A stretch of 64,000 nucleotides of DNA from Vampirovibrio chlorellavorus (GCA_903866275.1 CAIPMU010000011.1:427163-491162); one strand, 5' to 3'. Positions 45,794 to 55,017 are shown, numbered from the stretch's first letter. Numbers and translations are program-made. The notes: generated by a model not told the origin, from the letters alone.

Positions 45794-46429
45794 ATGTCCA
45801 TTCCACCGACCCGGCACCGGGGTCGTTTAGTTGCTTACCAGCCAGCACGCCAAATGCTTACGCCTAACTCATCGCAGGCATCACTGGCCTCACACCCCAT
45901 TATTACCGACCTGCAGGAAGAGCTCAGACCATCCCAATCACCCGCTTGCTGGACCCCACTCATTCATTTTTGGAACAACATGCTGGAAGGCATCTCCCAG
46001 ATGATGGAAGATGCAAACAAAGTAACGCCCACGCTAGCCATGGTGCTTGATGAAACCACACTCATCTCACCATCCGTGGCAGAAAAACTGGACGATCTAA
46101 AGTTACTGCTGAGGTCACCCAACCTTAAAACGTCTCACCCCAACAACCTGATTGCATTACATGTTAAAAGCAAAAAAAACGACACTGGAAAACACAATCT
46201 GGGACAAACCGAATTTTTTGTGGATCTGGATGATATCGACAATTTGCCTAAAGTCATTCAACAAAAACTAAATCCGGCAGATATTTACGACGGGCTACAT
46301 TTTATGGTGCCCGATGGCGCTCTGCCATCAGGGGGACTAGAAGGTGACCAGAAAGGCATTAAACAATGGTTGGGATTGGAAAATGAACCTGTAGACTTTG
46401 ATCTGCACCCCAAACCCAAGGACCAATAA
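45794..46429 (+). CDS. Hypothetical protein
   Basis: 211 residues with no recognised family. The N-terminal third is polar and probably disordered (RLVAYQPARQMLTPNSSQAS). A middle helical part (WTPLIHFWNNMLEGISQMMEDANK) is followed by a domain with acidic clusters (EFFVDLDDIDNL) and a Gly/Asp-rich end. No signal peptide or membrane helix is visible. It is a monocistronic-looking gene with a hairpin 14 nt downstream. Confidence 0.55.
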   Translation: MSIPPTRHRGRLVAYQPARQMLTPNSSQASLASHPIITDLQEELRPSQSPACWTPLIHFWNNMLEGISQMMEDANKVTPTLAMVLDETTLISPSVAEKLDDLKLLLRSPNLKTSHPNNLIALHVKSKKNDTGKHNLGQTEFFVDLDDIDNLPKVIQQKLNPADIYDGLHFMVPDGALPSGGLEGDQKGIKQWLGLENEPVDFDLHPKPKDQ

Positions 46430-46445
46430 ATCAGGCCTTGTCGGC

Positions 46446-46472
46446 CTGAAGGGAATGTTTTTCCCTTCAGCC
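46446..46472 (+). terminator. Hairpin downstream of the 211-aa gene
   Basis: CTGAAGGGAA (46446-46455) pairs with TTCCCTTCAG (46461-46470) over a 5-nt loop, a 10-bp stem. The T-tract is short. It could end the 211-aa gene or act bidirectionally for the convergent aldo/keto reductase gene. Confidence 0.6.
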
Positions 46473-46499
46473 GCCATCATGATCCACTACCACAAAACA

Positions 46500-47645
46500 C
46501 TAACGGGACAGCGCCGCTTCCAGCTCAGAGAGGGCCATGGGAGGCAGCGTGGCCACATGATTATTATCGGCCACATGAACCGGGTGTTTATGCCCCACCA
46601 GAGGTGCCAGCACACCGGGCTGCGACCTTACAAACTGTAAACAGGCCTGCGCGGCAGTTTCCAAGCCAGCAAAAACGGGCATCGGCTGATTCAGGAGTTG
46701 CCCCTGCAACAACGGCACACTGGTAAACACACCAATATTTAACGCCATGGCCGCTTCAAGAAAAGATACCCGCTCATCGTCCACGGGCTGGGAGCCCAAC
46801 GTCAGGGCTTCGGTCAAGGCCAGATTAAAGGGGAGTTGCACAAAGCGGAAGCCGTGATCCGGGCCGCCCACGCGTTCAGCCAGTTTTACCACCGTTTCCA
46901 GGCTCAGGTATTCTTCGCTCTCATCCGGATCGACCCGGAAGCAATTCCAGGTGGCCAGGCCATAGTAGCGAATGCGGTTTTCGGTGCGGGCGCGCTCGTA
47001 AAATTCAAAGGCCAGTTTCAGGCGCTCCATAAACACCGCACGGCCCACTTCCGGGATCTGCGATTCGGCGGCGTTGTGCAGGTACATTAAATCCAGCGTT
47101 TCCAGCCCCAGATTGTTCAGGCTCTGATTGAGCTGATCATCCAGATAGGCGGGCGCCATACAGTGCATGCCCCCGGCAATGTCTTCAGGCGTCATTTTAC
47201 CCGAGGCCAAATAGCGCTGCTGGAACCAGGCCCGGAAATCCTCGCCACGGGCTTGCATCTCGGCATCCGGGGAAATAAAACCGTTTTTGGAACAGATAAA
47301 CAACTCATCGCGTTGCACCCCATGCGCCAGCAAATGCCGCACCGCTTGGGCCAACGCCCGCTCGGATAATTGATAGCGATAATTCACGGCTGTATCCAGC
47401 ACGTTAATGGCCCCGCTCATCACCGAGCGTTCGGCGGCCTGCTGCATATCCAGACTGGTTTGGGCATCCAGCGGACCCAAATAAGTCCCCATGCCCAGAC
47501 TGGTTAAATTTAAGTGTTGCGCCGTCTCGCGAAAATGACCCACGGCAATGGGTAGCTCGCCGGTGGCCTGCCCTTCAAAGTGCGCCCGGTAGCGTGCAGT
47601 ACCTGCAGGGGTGGCAAAGCCGGAAATTTTTTCTGGCGTGGTCAT
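46500..47645 (-). CDS. Aldo/keto reductase
   Basis: 381 residues from ATG 47645 (AAGGAG 9 nt upstream); the frame continues further but without a ribosome site. The catalytic tetrad is visible: Asp in LDTAVNY with its Tyr, Lys in FICSKNGF and His in LMYLHNA. The barrel also carries RYYGLATWNCFR. It is longer than typical AKRs (about 320), with an N-terminal extension. It likely reduces a sugar or aldehyde with NADPH. The substrate is not predictable. It lies on the same strand as the TlpA-like gene, 159 nt downstream of its stop. Confidence 0.88.
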   Translation of the reverse strand: MTTPEKISGFATPAGTARYRAHFEGQATGELPIAVGHFRETAQHLNLTSLGMGTYLGPLDAQTSLDMQQAAERSVMSGAINVLDTAVNYRYQLSERALAQAVRHLLAHGVQRDELFICSKNGFISPDAEMQARGEDFRAWFQQRYLASGKMTPEDIAGGMHCMAPAYLDDQLNQSLNNLGLETLDLMYLHNAAESQIPEVGRAVFMERLKLAFEFYERARTENRIRYYGLATWNCFRVDPDESEEYLSLETVVKLAERVGGPDHGFRFVQLPFNLALTEALTLGSQPVDDERVSFLEAAMALNIGVFTSVPLLQGQLLNQPMPVFAGLETAAQACLQFVRSQPGVLAPLVGHKHPVHVADNNHVATLPPMALSELEAALSR

Positions 47646-47804
47646 GGAAAGAGGCTCCTTCTGCTGCTTGTTGCTGAGTGGATGCGAACTCATGCTGAAT
47701 CTCATCCAATTAAATTTCGTCCAATTTAAATTTGATCCACTGACCCGCTTTCACGCGCATCCAGTTTCAAGCGCATCCAGCACGCTAAAAAGTAGGTGCA
47801 GTCT

Positions 47805-48827
47805 CTATTGTCCATCAAACACGGAGCAACCGGCAAAGGTAAATGCATAGGCCCGCAAGCCAGACTGATCCACATGCAAACTCAAGCGGTGCCGTTCAAA
47901 ATCGGCATGCGCCAGCAATTTCACCATGCGATACGCGTTCACCAGCACCACCGTTTGTCCGTCCATCTCAATCACATCCTCACCGCGATCGGCGGGAGGC
48001 ACCGGCTGACCATCCAGCCACACGGACACAATGATCGGCGTTTCCAAAGCGGATCCCAATACGCAATTCACTTCGGCCGCCTGATAATTCACATGGATTT
48101 TAGCCTTCAAAACCGTATCGGTTTCGACCGAAGGCTGCGCTTCAATAAACTCCTTGGCGTTCAGCCACGCGCCTTCCAGATAAACAGTATCCGGCAAACC
48201 ATCGGCCATTGGTGAGATATACTGCACGATCTGATTCGGCGAATTGCCCTCGATATTGCCCACCCGACCACGCGCGAAACCCAAATAGAGTTCCGGGGTG
48301 GGGCGGTAACAGGCCGCGCCGGGTTGATCCATCGTACGCAATGGCGGCATGATTTCCGGGAATTCTGGGTGAGGATTTTGTTCTTGCAATACGGTCTGAA
48401 TCAGTTGCTCCATCTCGGCATAAGCACCTTCGCCGTGATGGATGGCCCGAATGTAGCCCTTGCCATCGATCAGGTACTTGGCGGGCCACGCCCGATTGGC
48501 AAAACCGTGCCAGGTTTTAAAATCATTATCTTGCGCCACAGGATACTCAAGGCCCAAGGCTTGCACCGCTTGCGCCACCCGATCCGGGGCATGGGCGAAA
48601 TCAAATTCGGGCGCATGGATGCCGATTAGCACCAAGCCCGCCGCCGCATAGCGCCGATGCCATTCCTGCAAATAAGGCAGCGTGTGCAGGCAATTCATGC
48701 AGGTATAATCCCAAAAATCGATCAGCACCACTTGGCCACGCAAGTCCGATAAGGCCAATGGGGGGCTATTCAGCCAGCCATCCACTTGCAACGCGGGCGC
48801 CCGTAATTTTTCGGTGAGAATTTCCAT
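47805..48827 (-). CDS. TlpA/DipZ-like thioredoxin-fold protein
   Basis: 340 residues. The thioredoxin-like domain (about 15-150) has VLIDFWDYTCMNCLHTLPYLQEW, so the active site is YTCMNC rather than WCxxC, and the cis-Pro region is NRAWPAKYLID. The second half is a beta-rich domain similar to the C-terminal part of DipZ-type proteins (LYLGFARGRVGN, VYLEGAWLNAKEFIEA, VHVDQSGLRAYAFTFAGC). No signal peptide is seen, although DipZ versions are usually exported. It probably moves or senses disulfides. The start MEILTEKLRAP at 48827 is the only reasonable one. Confidence 0.85.
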   Translation of the reverse strand: MEILTEKLRAPALQVDGWLNSPPLALSDLRGQVVLIDFWDYTCMNCLHTLPYLQEWHRRYAAAGLVLIGIHAPEFDFAHAPDRVAQAVQALGLEYPVAQDNDFKTWHGFANRAWPAKYLIDGKGYIRAIHHGEGAYAEMEQLIQTVLQEQNPHPEFPEIMPPLRTMDQPGAACYRPTPELYLGFARGRVGNIEGNSPNQIVQYISPMADGLPDTVYLEGAWLNAKEFIEAQPSVETDTVLKAKIHVNYQAAEVNCVLGSALETPIIVSVWLDGQPVPPADRGEDVIEMDGQTVVLVNAYRMVKLLAHADFERHRLSLHVDQSGLRAYAFTFAGCSVFDGQ

Positions 48828-48899
48828 GCAGCCGATTGTATCAGGTTCCTAAAGCGTAAAACATCGCTACCTTAGGATGATGATCAACAAACCGTCCGC

Positions 48900-50726
48900 T
48901 CATCCAGCGACCGGGGTGTTGCCCATTAATTCCTGATACTGGTAGAACTGCTGGTAGACGCCGGGTTGTTGCAGTAACTCCTGATGGGAGCCTTGCTGCA
49001 CGATGCACCCTTGTTCCATCACCAGAATGCAATCGGCCTGCTGAATCGTAGACAGCCGATGCGCCACCACCAGCACCGTACGACCGGTCATCAAGCGATC
49101 CATGGCCGCCTGCACCGCATGCTCGGTCACGGGATCAATAGCCGAGGTCGCTTCATCCAGAATCAGAATGGCGGGATCGTGGTAAATGGCGCGAGCAAAC
49201 AACAGCAGTTGCTTTTCACCGGCGGATAAATTTTTACCGCGCGCCTCCAGCACTTCTTCAAACCCGTGGGGCAAGCGTTCAATCAGGGCCAACGCATTGG
49301 CCTGCTCAGCCGCGCGACGCAAGGCGGGCTCCATCTCTGGTTCGTAAGGGGCCAAGGCAATATTTTCCGCCACACTGCGAGAGAATAAAAAGTCATCCTG
49401 CTGAATGGACACCACGTTGCGCCGCAAGGCGTGTAGGTTCCACTCGCGCAGGTCTTGCCCGTCCAGGCGAATCACGCCAGAATCGACATCGTAAAAGCGC
49501 AATAATAATTTCAACAAAGTGGTTTTCCCCGCCCCAGAAGGCCCCACCAGGGCAATCTTTTGGCCCGGCTGAATGTGCAAATTAATATTTTTGAGAATCG
49601 GCGCTTCCGCTTGATAACCAAAGGAAGCGTCCACAAACTCAATCTCGCCTCTGGCTTTGAGGGCAGGCACCGCATCAGTTTCGGCGGCCAGTTGCTGATG
49701 CAGAATATCAGGTTGCTCGTTGAACAAGGCCATCACTTTATCGATGGAGGACAGGCCCGATTGCAAAATGCTGTACTTCTCGCTGACATCTTCCACGGGC
49801 TCAAACATTTTGCGCACAAACAGGAAAAACCCCACCAGCGCGCCAATGGTTAACGTGCCGCCTTGCACCGCGCCCACGCCCAACGCCAGAATTAAGAGCA
49901 ACGTAATATGGGTGGTATATTCCACCACAGCATTAAAAGAGGTGGAATAGAGAATGGAATCAAGACCACTTTGCAGGTTACTGCGGTTTAAATCCTCAAA
50001 GTGCTGATAATTTTTTTCTTCCCGACGGTAGAGTTGCACCAGCTCCATGCCCGCAAAGTTTTCCTGCAAAAAGGCATTAATGCGGGCGGCTTTCACCCGA
50101 ATCTCATCGTAAGCGCGCCGGGAACGGTTACGGAAAAACTCCATCAGGACAAGCAAAATGACCAGCGTCACCACGGTCACGGTGGCCAAGTACCAGTTCA
50201 TAATGAACATCCCCACCAGAGAACCGGCAATCATGGCCAGATCCGCGAGAATCGCCAAACCGCCCGAGGACAGCATCTCGCTGAGGTTTTCAATATCGGA
50301 GGTGATTCGCGTAACGAGTTTCCCCAAAGGATGTCGCTGGTAAAAACGCGGGGAGAGGGTTTGATAGTGCCGGTATAAATCGGTGCGTAAATCGCGAATA
50401 ATCAGCTGGCCGGTCTTCTGGGATTCGGCCATTTGGGTGTAACGCACCCGGTAATTCAGCACCAGCAAGGCCAAAAAGCCTAAGGCATACCACAGCAGGC
50501 CGGTTAAATTTCCGTTCTTGATGGGGCCATCAATGGCGTAACGCACCAGAAAGGTCTGGCCCATTTCCGCCACGGCAATAATGGGCAGCAGGGAAAAAGA
50601 AATAATGAGCGATTTTTTGTAAACGCGCATGTAAGGCCACAGCTTGGCCATCAGTTTAAAGTCTTTCAGGCCGGACTCGCGACGCTCGGCGGCTTTTACA
50701 GCTGTTGACAGCACATCCATGGACAT
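48900..50726 (-). CDS. ABC exporter half-transporter, canonical subunit (MdlB-like)
   Basis: 608 residues: six transmembrane helices (about 35-320) and an NBD with Walker A GPSGAGKTT, Q-loop, signature LSAGEKQLLLFAR, Walker B ILILDEATSAID and His in VVAHRLST. The Walker B glutamate is present, so this site is catalytic when paired with the partner's signature. The start abuts the partner's stop at 50727 directly, which suggests a heterodimer. The LSAGE signature (instead of LSGGQ) is similar to MdlB-type subunits. The exported substrate is unknown. Confidence 0.9.
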   Translation of the reverse strand: MSMDVLSTAVKAAERRESGLKDFKLMAKLWPYMRVYKKSLIISFSLLPIIAVAEMGQTFLVRYAIDGPIKNGNLTGLLWYALGFLALLVLNYRVRYTQMAESQKTGQLIIRDLRTDLYRHYQTLSPRFYQRHPLGKLVTRITSDIENLSEMLSSGGLAILADLAMIAGSLVGMFIMNWYLATVTVVTLVILLVLMEFFRNRSRRAYDEIRVKAARINAFLQENFAGMELVQLYRREEKNYQHFEDLNRSNLQSGLDSILYSTSFNAVVEYTTHITLLLILALGVGAVQGGTLTIGALVGFFLFVRKMFEPVEDVSEKYSILQSGLSSIDKVMALFNEQPDILHQQLAAETDAVPALKARGEIEFVDASFGYQAEAPILKNINLHIQPGQKIALVGPSGAGKTTLLKLLLRFYDVDSGVIRLDGQDLREWNLHALRRNVVSIQQDDFLFSRSVAENIALAPYEPEMEPALRRAAEQANALALIERLPHGFEEVLEARGKNLSAGEKQLLLFARAIYHDPAILILDEATSAIDPVTEHAVQAAMDRLMTGRTVLVVAHRLSTIQQADCILVMEQGCIVQQGSHQELLQQPGVYQQFYQYQELMGNTPVAG

Positions 50727-52775
50727 CTAGGAGTCCTCCTCGGCATCATCAGCGGCCACCAAAACGGCTGGGCCTTTGGGTTCCGTGCTGTCGGGCTCCA
50801 ACGTCCATTCGCCCAAGGCGTTGCGCAGCTCCTGCAAGCGGTGCAGTTTTTGATAGAGGGGCTGGGTGGCCATCAGCTCGGCATGGGTGCCCACGGCCAG
50901 AATGCGGCCCTCGTCCATCAGGGCAATGCGATCGCAAAGGGCCAGCAAAGAGAAGCGATGCGTGGCCAAGAGCGTCGTTTTATGCTGAAAAATCTTTCGC
51001 TCCCGCAGGGCTGAAACAATATTGCGCTCCGTTTCGGCATCCACATTGGAGAAAGGGTCATCCAGCACCAGCACAGGGGCATCCATCATCAAGGCGCGGG
51101 CTAGGCTCACCCGTTGGCGCTGACCGCCCGAAAGCATCAAGCCGCGCTCGCCCACCAGGGTTTGATACTGCTGGGGCAGGCCCAGAATATCCAAATGCAC
51201 GCTGGCAGTTTCGGCGGCCTGCACAATCGAAGGCTCAGGTTGTGGCGCGTCTTCCTGCAACAGCTCCTGTAGCACTTGGGGCTGACCAAAGGCGATATTC
51301 TGGCGCACGGTAGTGGAAAAGAGAAAACTCATTTGGGGCATAAACACCAGAGAAGCGCGCAGAGCAGACAGATCCCACTGGGTAATATCCTGACCGTCCA
51401 GAAAAATGGACTGCGCGGGGGTGTCCATCAGGCGCGGCAACAGGCGAAGCAAGGTAGACTTACCGCTACCCACCGGCCCGACGAGCGCGAGGGTCTCACC
51501 GGGGCGGATTTCGAGATTGATGTCCCGCAACACCGGCTTGCTCGGCAATGCTCCTGCGGACAGGTCGGAAGACTGATCGGCCTCAGGACTAGCAGGCGTC
51601 GATGCATTGGCAGCAGCCTCTTCAGCCTTTTGGGCATGATACGGATTGTAATAGGCAAACGTCAGATTACGAATCTCCAAGTGGCCCATGAGGCCGGACG
51701 CAGAGGGCTCAGGGCTGGTTGTGGGCTGTCCCTCCGCCGACTGAGGGGTTTGGATGGAAGGCTCAGTGCTAAACACTTCATCGAGGCGCTGTAAGGAGGC
51801 GGTGCCTTGCTGAAAGATGGAAATCGTCCAGCCCAGGGCCATGGTGGGCCAAGCGAGTTGCTCCAGGTACATGGTAAAGGCCACAAAGCCGCCCCAGTCG
51901 AGATGGTGGCCAATCACCTGCCAGCCACCCACCAGCAGCACCAGAAAGAGGCTCAGCCCACTGAGGGCAGCCAGCACCATAAAGAGCAAGATACGCTCGT
52001 GAATCAGGCCGGTATAAGCGGAAAAATACCGCTCGCAGACGGCTTGAAAGCGGCGATTCTCATGGTCTTCCCGCACGTAGGACTGAATGACCATCATGCC
52101 GTTGAGGTTTTCCTGAGCCACGGTGCTGATATCGGCCAAGACGGATTGCACGCTATAGAAGCCCTGACGCACTTTCTTGCTAATGCGACTCATCAGAATC
52201 AGGACCACGGGGTAAAAGAGGAAGGTGACCAGGGCCAAACGCCAGTTAATCTTGAGCATCATGGGGATGGCCAGGGCGTAAGCCAACACAGTGTTGGCTC
52301 CCAGCATCAGGCCGCCACCGGTGAGGTACTTGGTGGCGTCCACATCATTGGTCAGGCGAGACATCAGCTCGCCAATGGGATGGGCAGCAAAGTAATCGGG
52401 GGGCATCTTCAGCAGGTGGGCATAGAGCTTGTTGCGCAGGTCAAATTCCACGCGACGACCGGCCCCCAGCAACCATTGCCGGGAAAGCACCCGAGCAATC
52501 AGCATGAGCGTGGCCAGTAGGGCAATCCAGCCTAGATGCGGGTAAAACTCGGTCCAAAGCTGTTGGGACGGGCTGGGCGAATGGAGCCCGGCGGGAAATC
52601 GCTTCTGGAGGAAGTCCACCACTTGCTTGAGCTGCCAGGGAATGGCGGTCAGCAAGCCATTGGTGGCCACCAGCGCCAGCACACCCAAGCCCAGCTGAAG
52701 ATTATAGCGGCCCAAAATGTCCCGGTACTTGTATACCAGACTAAACAGGGTCTTGGGCGAGTGAGCTTGGGTCAT
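50727..52775 (-). CDS. ABC exporter half-transporter with degenerate ATP site (MdlA-like)
   Basis: 682 residues: six transmembrane helices followed by an NBD interrupted by a low-complexity linker (AEGQPTTSPEPSASG and an Ala/Ser-rich stretch at about 355-430). Walker A is GPVGSGKSTL and the signature is a full LSGGQRQR. Walker B ends VLVLDDPFSNVD, so the catalytic Glu is Asp. The same pattern is known in asymmetric exporters such as BmrC and TM287. It is encoded directly upstream of the canonical partner. The extra linker accounts for the length above the usual 580-600 residues. Confidence 0.9.
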   Translation of the reverse strand: MTQAHSPKTLFSLVYKYRDILGRYNLQLGLGVLALVATNGLLTAIPWQLKQVVDFLQKRFPAGLHSPSPSQQLWTEFYPHLGWIALLATLMLIARVLSRQWLLGAGRRVEFDLRNKLYAHLLKMPPDYFAAHPIGELMSRLTNDVDATKYLTGGGLMLGANTVLAYALAIPMMLKINWRLALVTFLFYPVVLILMSRISKKVRQGFYSVQSVLADISTVAQENLNGMMVIQSYVREDHENRRFQAVCERYFSAYTGLIHERILLFMVLAALSGLSLFLVLLVGGWQVIGHHLDWGGFVAFTMYLEQLAWPTMALGWTISIFQQGTASLQRLDEVFSTEPSIQTPQSAEGQPTTSPEPSASGLMGHLEIRNLTFAYYNPYHAQKAEEAAANASTPASPEADQSSDLSAGALPSKPVLRDINLEIRPGETLALVGPVGSGKSTLLRLLPRLMDTPAQSIFLDGQDITQWDLSALRASLVFMPQMSFLFSTTVRQNIAFGQPQVLQELLQEDAPQPEPSIVQAAETASVHLDILGLPQQYQTLVGERGLMLSGGQRQRVSLARALMMDAPVLVLDDPFSNVDAETERNIVSALRERKIFQHKTTLLATHRFSLLALCDRIALMDEGRILAVGTHAELMATQPLYQKLHRLQELRNALGEWTLEPDSTEPKGPAVLVAADDAEEDS

Positions 52776-52943
52776 CTAGGACGAGATTCTTTATGATTGC
52801 GCAAGGATGGACTGCCCACCATTGTAGGGCCGCCAGTGCAAGCCGTCCAGCGGAAGCCGAAAAGCGCGATGAAGACCAGGCCATCGGCAAGCATTTGACA
52901 AGCCCGCACCTTTGAACGATTATTTAGGCTTGAAACGATCTCT

Positions 52944-53019
52944 GGGCGGTTGGCGCAGTTGGTAGCGCATCACATTGACATTGTGGAGGTCGCTGGTTCG
53001 AGTCCAGTACCGCCCACCA
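52944..53019 (+). tRNA. tRNA-Val (GAC anticodon) with encoded CCA
   Basis: The acceptor stem GGGCGGT pairs with ACCGCCC. The anticodon stem TCACA/TGTGG encloses TTGACAT (anticodon GAC), the T-arm is GCTGG-TTCGAGT-CCAGT, and a discriminator A with genomic CCA follows. The next gene downstream is a tyrosine recombinase, so this tRNA is probably the integration site of the second element. Confidence 0.96.
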
Positions 53020-53026
53020 CTTTCAG

Positions 53027-53066
53027 ACTTAGTAGTAGGGTTCAACTTAGTAGTAGAACTTAGTAC
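53027..53066 (+). repeat. Three ACTTAGTA(GTAG) repeats between tRNA-Val and the integrase
   Basis: ACTTAGTAGTAG occurs at 53027-53038 and 53045-53056, and a shorter ACTTAGTA at 53058-53065. All are in one orientation, just outside the tRNA 3' end and 83 bp before the integrase start. They are candidate arm-type or core-flanking sites of the recombinase encoded next to them. Confidence 0.45.
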
Positions 53067-53148
53067 CCATTCCTCGGTGCATACATAAGACGGACAGACT
53101 TCGGTCAAACCGTCTTGTAAGCTTAAAAAACAAACGAGGAAACGGTAC

Positions 53149-54270
53149 TTGGCGAACTACGTCAAAATTGCTGAGGCCGCAAAGATGGCCCAGACAAACA
53201 AGGACTATCTCCATAAGCTTATAAAGAGTGGGGAACTATCGGCGCGTTCTGATCAAAGAGGCAAACTCAAGTATTGGTGTGTGGATATTGATTGTCCCCG
53301 CTTTTTGAAATTGCTCTCCCGACAAAATTCATCTCGACAAACTAAATCCCACCTCCCACCAACCGAACACCCCATTGATTGGGAAGTATGGGAGGCCATG
53401 TGCAAACGTGGCGAGGAGATTGTGAAACGTCGCTGCTCCGTCCGTACGATACAGAATTACCGGTACTACATCGAACGCTTCTTTACCCAATATTCGCAAC
53501 TGAATCGCGGCACGCTTAGGCAAGCCCTGGCTGTCTATGAGGCCCGTGAAACGCCGGAGAAAGATTACTACACCCCCAAGAGCCACCTGTATTTTGCACT
53601 AATGACTATCGCCAAATATTACATTTACAGCGGCTTCGAAACAAACGAACTGATCAAGAGCCTTGAATTCCTTCGGCCCAAGAAGGGGCATACCGTGGTG
53701 TCCCGTAAGTGTTTTAGCGAGGCCACAGTAAGAAAAACCGTGAATGAAATCCAAACAGTCCGCACCAAGCGAAACGCCCCCGCCTACAACGATTACAATG
53801 CGGCGCTTAATACGGCACTGATCTACACAGCGTTCTTCACAGGCGCTCGCTCCAGCGAAATATGCGCTATCAGGATGCAAGATGTCGATTTTAAGGCCCA
53901 GAGCATCCGGCTGTTCGGCAAGGGGAACAAGGAACGTTATGTCGGAATGAGTCAAGAACTGAAGCAGGCGATACAGTCCTATCTCAAAATCCGCCCCACT
54001 AGCAAGTCCGATACTCTATTCCTCAGCGAAGGCAACACGCCATTAAAGGCTCCGTATCTACATCGCCGTGTAAAACGGGCCGGAAAATGGATCAATGAAG
54101 ACCTCGCCCCACATGCAATCCGGCGAACTTCCATCACATGGATGCTCAACACCAAAAAACTTCCAATGCCGCTCGTCAGAGACGCCGTGGGGCACAGTAG
54201 CTTGGCCGTTACGAACATCTATACCAAGCCCACTGCGAATGATGTTATAGAGGCTATGAGAAACCTTTGA
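53149..54270 (+). CDS. Tyrosine recombinase with N-terminal HTH-like domain
   Basis: 373 residues starting at TTG 53149 with GAGGAA upstream. The catalytic set is complete: Arg234 in GARSSE, the box HAIRR (His322, Arg325), His349 in GHSS and Tyr358. The N-terminal 60 residues (VKIAEAAKMAQTNKDYLHKLIKSGEL) look like an excisionase/MerR-type HTH, followed by a SAM-like core-binding domain. A fused DNA-binding domain is unusual in integrases. Being next to the tRNA-Val 3' end, it is the likely integrase of element 2. Confidence 0.9.
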   Translation: MANYVKIAEAAKMAQTNKDYLHKLIKSGELSARSDQRGKLKYWCVDIDCPRFLKLLSRQNSSRQTKSHLPPTEHPIDWEVWEAMCKRGEEIVKRRCSVRTIQNYRYYIERFFTQYSQLNRGTLRQALAVYEARETPEKDYYTPKSHLYFALMTIAKYYIYSGFETNELIKSLEFLRPKKGHTVVSRKCFSEATVRKTVNEIQTVRTKRNAPAYNDYNAALNTALIYTAFFTGARSSEICAIRMQDVDFKAQSIRLFGKGNKERYVGMSQELKQAIQSYLKIRPTSKSDTLFLSEGNTPLKAPYLHRRVKRAGKWINEDLAPHAIRRTSITWMLNTKKLPMPLVRDAVGHSSLAVTNIYTKPTANDVIEAMRNL

Positions 54271-54277
54271 AGTTAAT

Positions 54278-54577
54278 TCACTTCTTTTTTTCCGTCTTAA
54301 GCTTTCTGTCATTCTCCTTCCACATTTTAGAGCCTATTGCCTGTTGGAAGTCCGGGTGTTCGGATGCGGGTCTGTCGGGAAATGAACCCTGATATTTCTT
54401 TTTCTCCTCGTCTTTAAGGCTTTTTTGGAGAGACGGGGGGATATAGTGGGGAATAGGCTTTTTCAAATTAGTCTCACTAACAGGCACAAATCGGTCAGAC
54501 TTTTGGATTGTCGGCTTCCTGTAAATATCAAATTCCGTAATTTCATACCCCAAGGGTAGCGGTATTGATTGGGACAT
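54278..54577 (-). CDS. Charged hypothetical protein (possible end of the zinc-ribbon protein)
   Basis: 99 residues if started at the ATG 54577 (MSQSIPLPLGYEITEF). It is rich in Lys, Pro and Glu with a basic end (KENDRKLKTEKKK) and no recognised domain. It overlaps the 154-aa zinc-ribbon gene in another frame of the same strand. The sequence reads naturally as the continuation of that protein after its WLSEWEERG segment, so one frameshift may separate the two halves of a single gene. Confidence 0.45.
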   Translation of the reverse strand: MSQSIPLPLGYEITEFDIYRKPTIQKSDRFVPVSETNLKKPIPHYIPPSLQKSLKDEEKKKYQGSFPDRPASEHPDFQQAIGSKMWKENDRKLKTEKKK

Positions 54578-54927
54578 CCCCTTTCCTCCCACTCAGATAA
54601 CCAGCTGTAGATAGTGTTGCGACAAACAGATAGTGTCCGCGAGATTCCTAGCACTGTTAAGGTTGGTTTTTTACGAGGACTGCTTAATCGATCCTTCCGG
54701 CTGGGTAGTTGATGAAAGTACCCAAACGCAGCATTCTTTTTTTGAACCGTTCTTGCCTTTTTATCACTAAAAAAATCCTTACACGAATTGCAATTCCATA
54801 ATTGTGTATTGTGCTGAGAGCCGTTTTTTACAATGTCGGTACTATCGCAATAAATACACATGATCGGAAAATGTTTAGCTTTTTTCCGTTTTTCGACCTT
54901 CACCATTTTACACAGCCCCAAAACCAC
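54463..54927 (-). CDS. InsA-like zinc-ribbon/HTH protein
   Basis: 154 residues. A CxxC...CxxC zinc ribbon (CIYCDSTDIVKNG ... LWNCNSCKDFF) precedes an HTH-like region (TVLGISRTLSVCRNTIYSWLSEWEE), the layout of IS1 InsA and related DNA-binding proteins. No DDE transposase domain follows, so it is more likely a regulator or a relic of an insertion sequence. Near residue 112 the composition changes to a probably out-of-frame end (YRYPWGMKLRNLIFTGSRQ), which supports a frameshift into the overlapping 99-aa frame. Confidence 0.55.
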   Translation of the reverse strand: MVLGLCKMVKVEKRKKAKHFPIMCIYCDSTDIVKNGSQHNTQLWNCNSCKDFFSDKKARTVQKKNAAFGYFHQLPSRKDRLSSPRKKPTLTVLGISRTLSVCRNTIYSWLSEWEERGCPNQYRYPWGMKLRNLIFTGSRQSKSLTDLCLLVRLI

Positions 54928-55017
54928 TAAAAAATGAACACCATACTTAATATATCACATTTGCTTTAATAAACATACGGCCCGCCAAAAGTAAGCGGCA
55001 CTACTAATAAAGGAACT

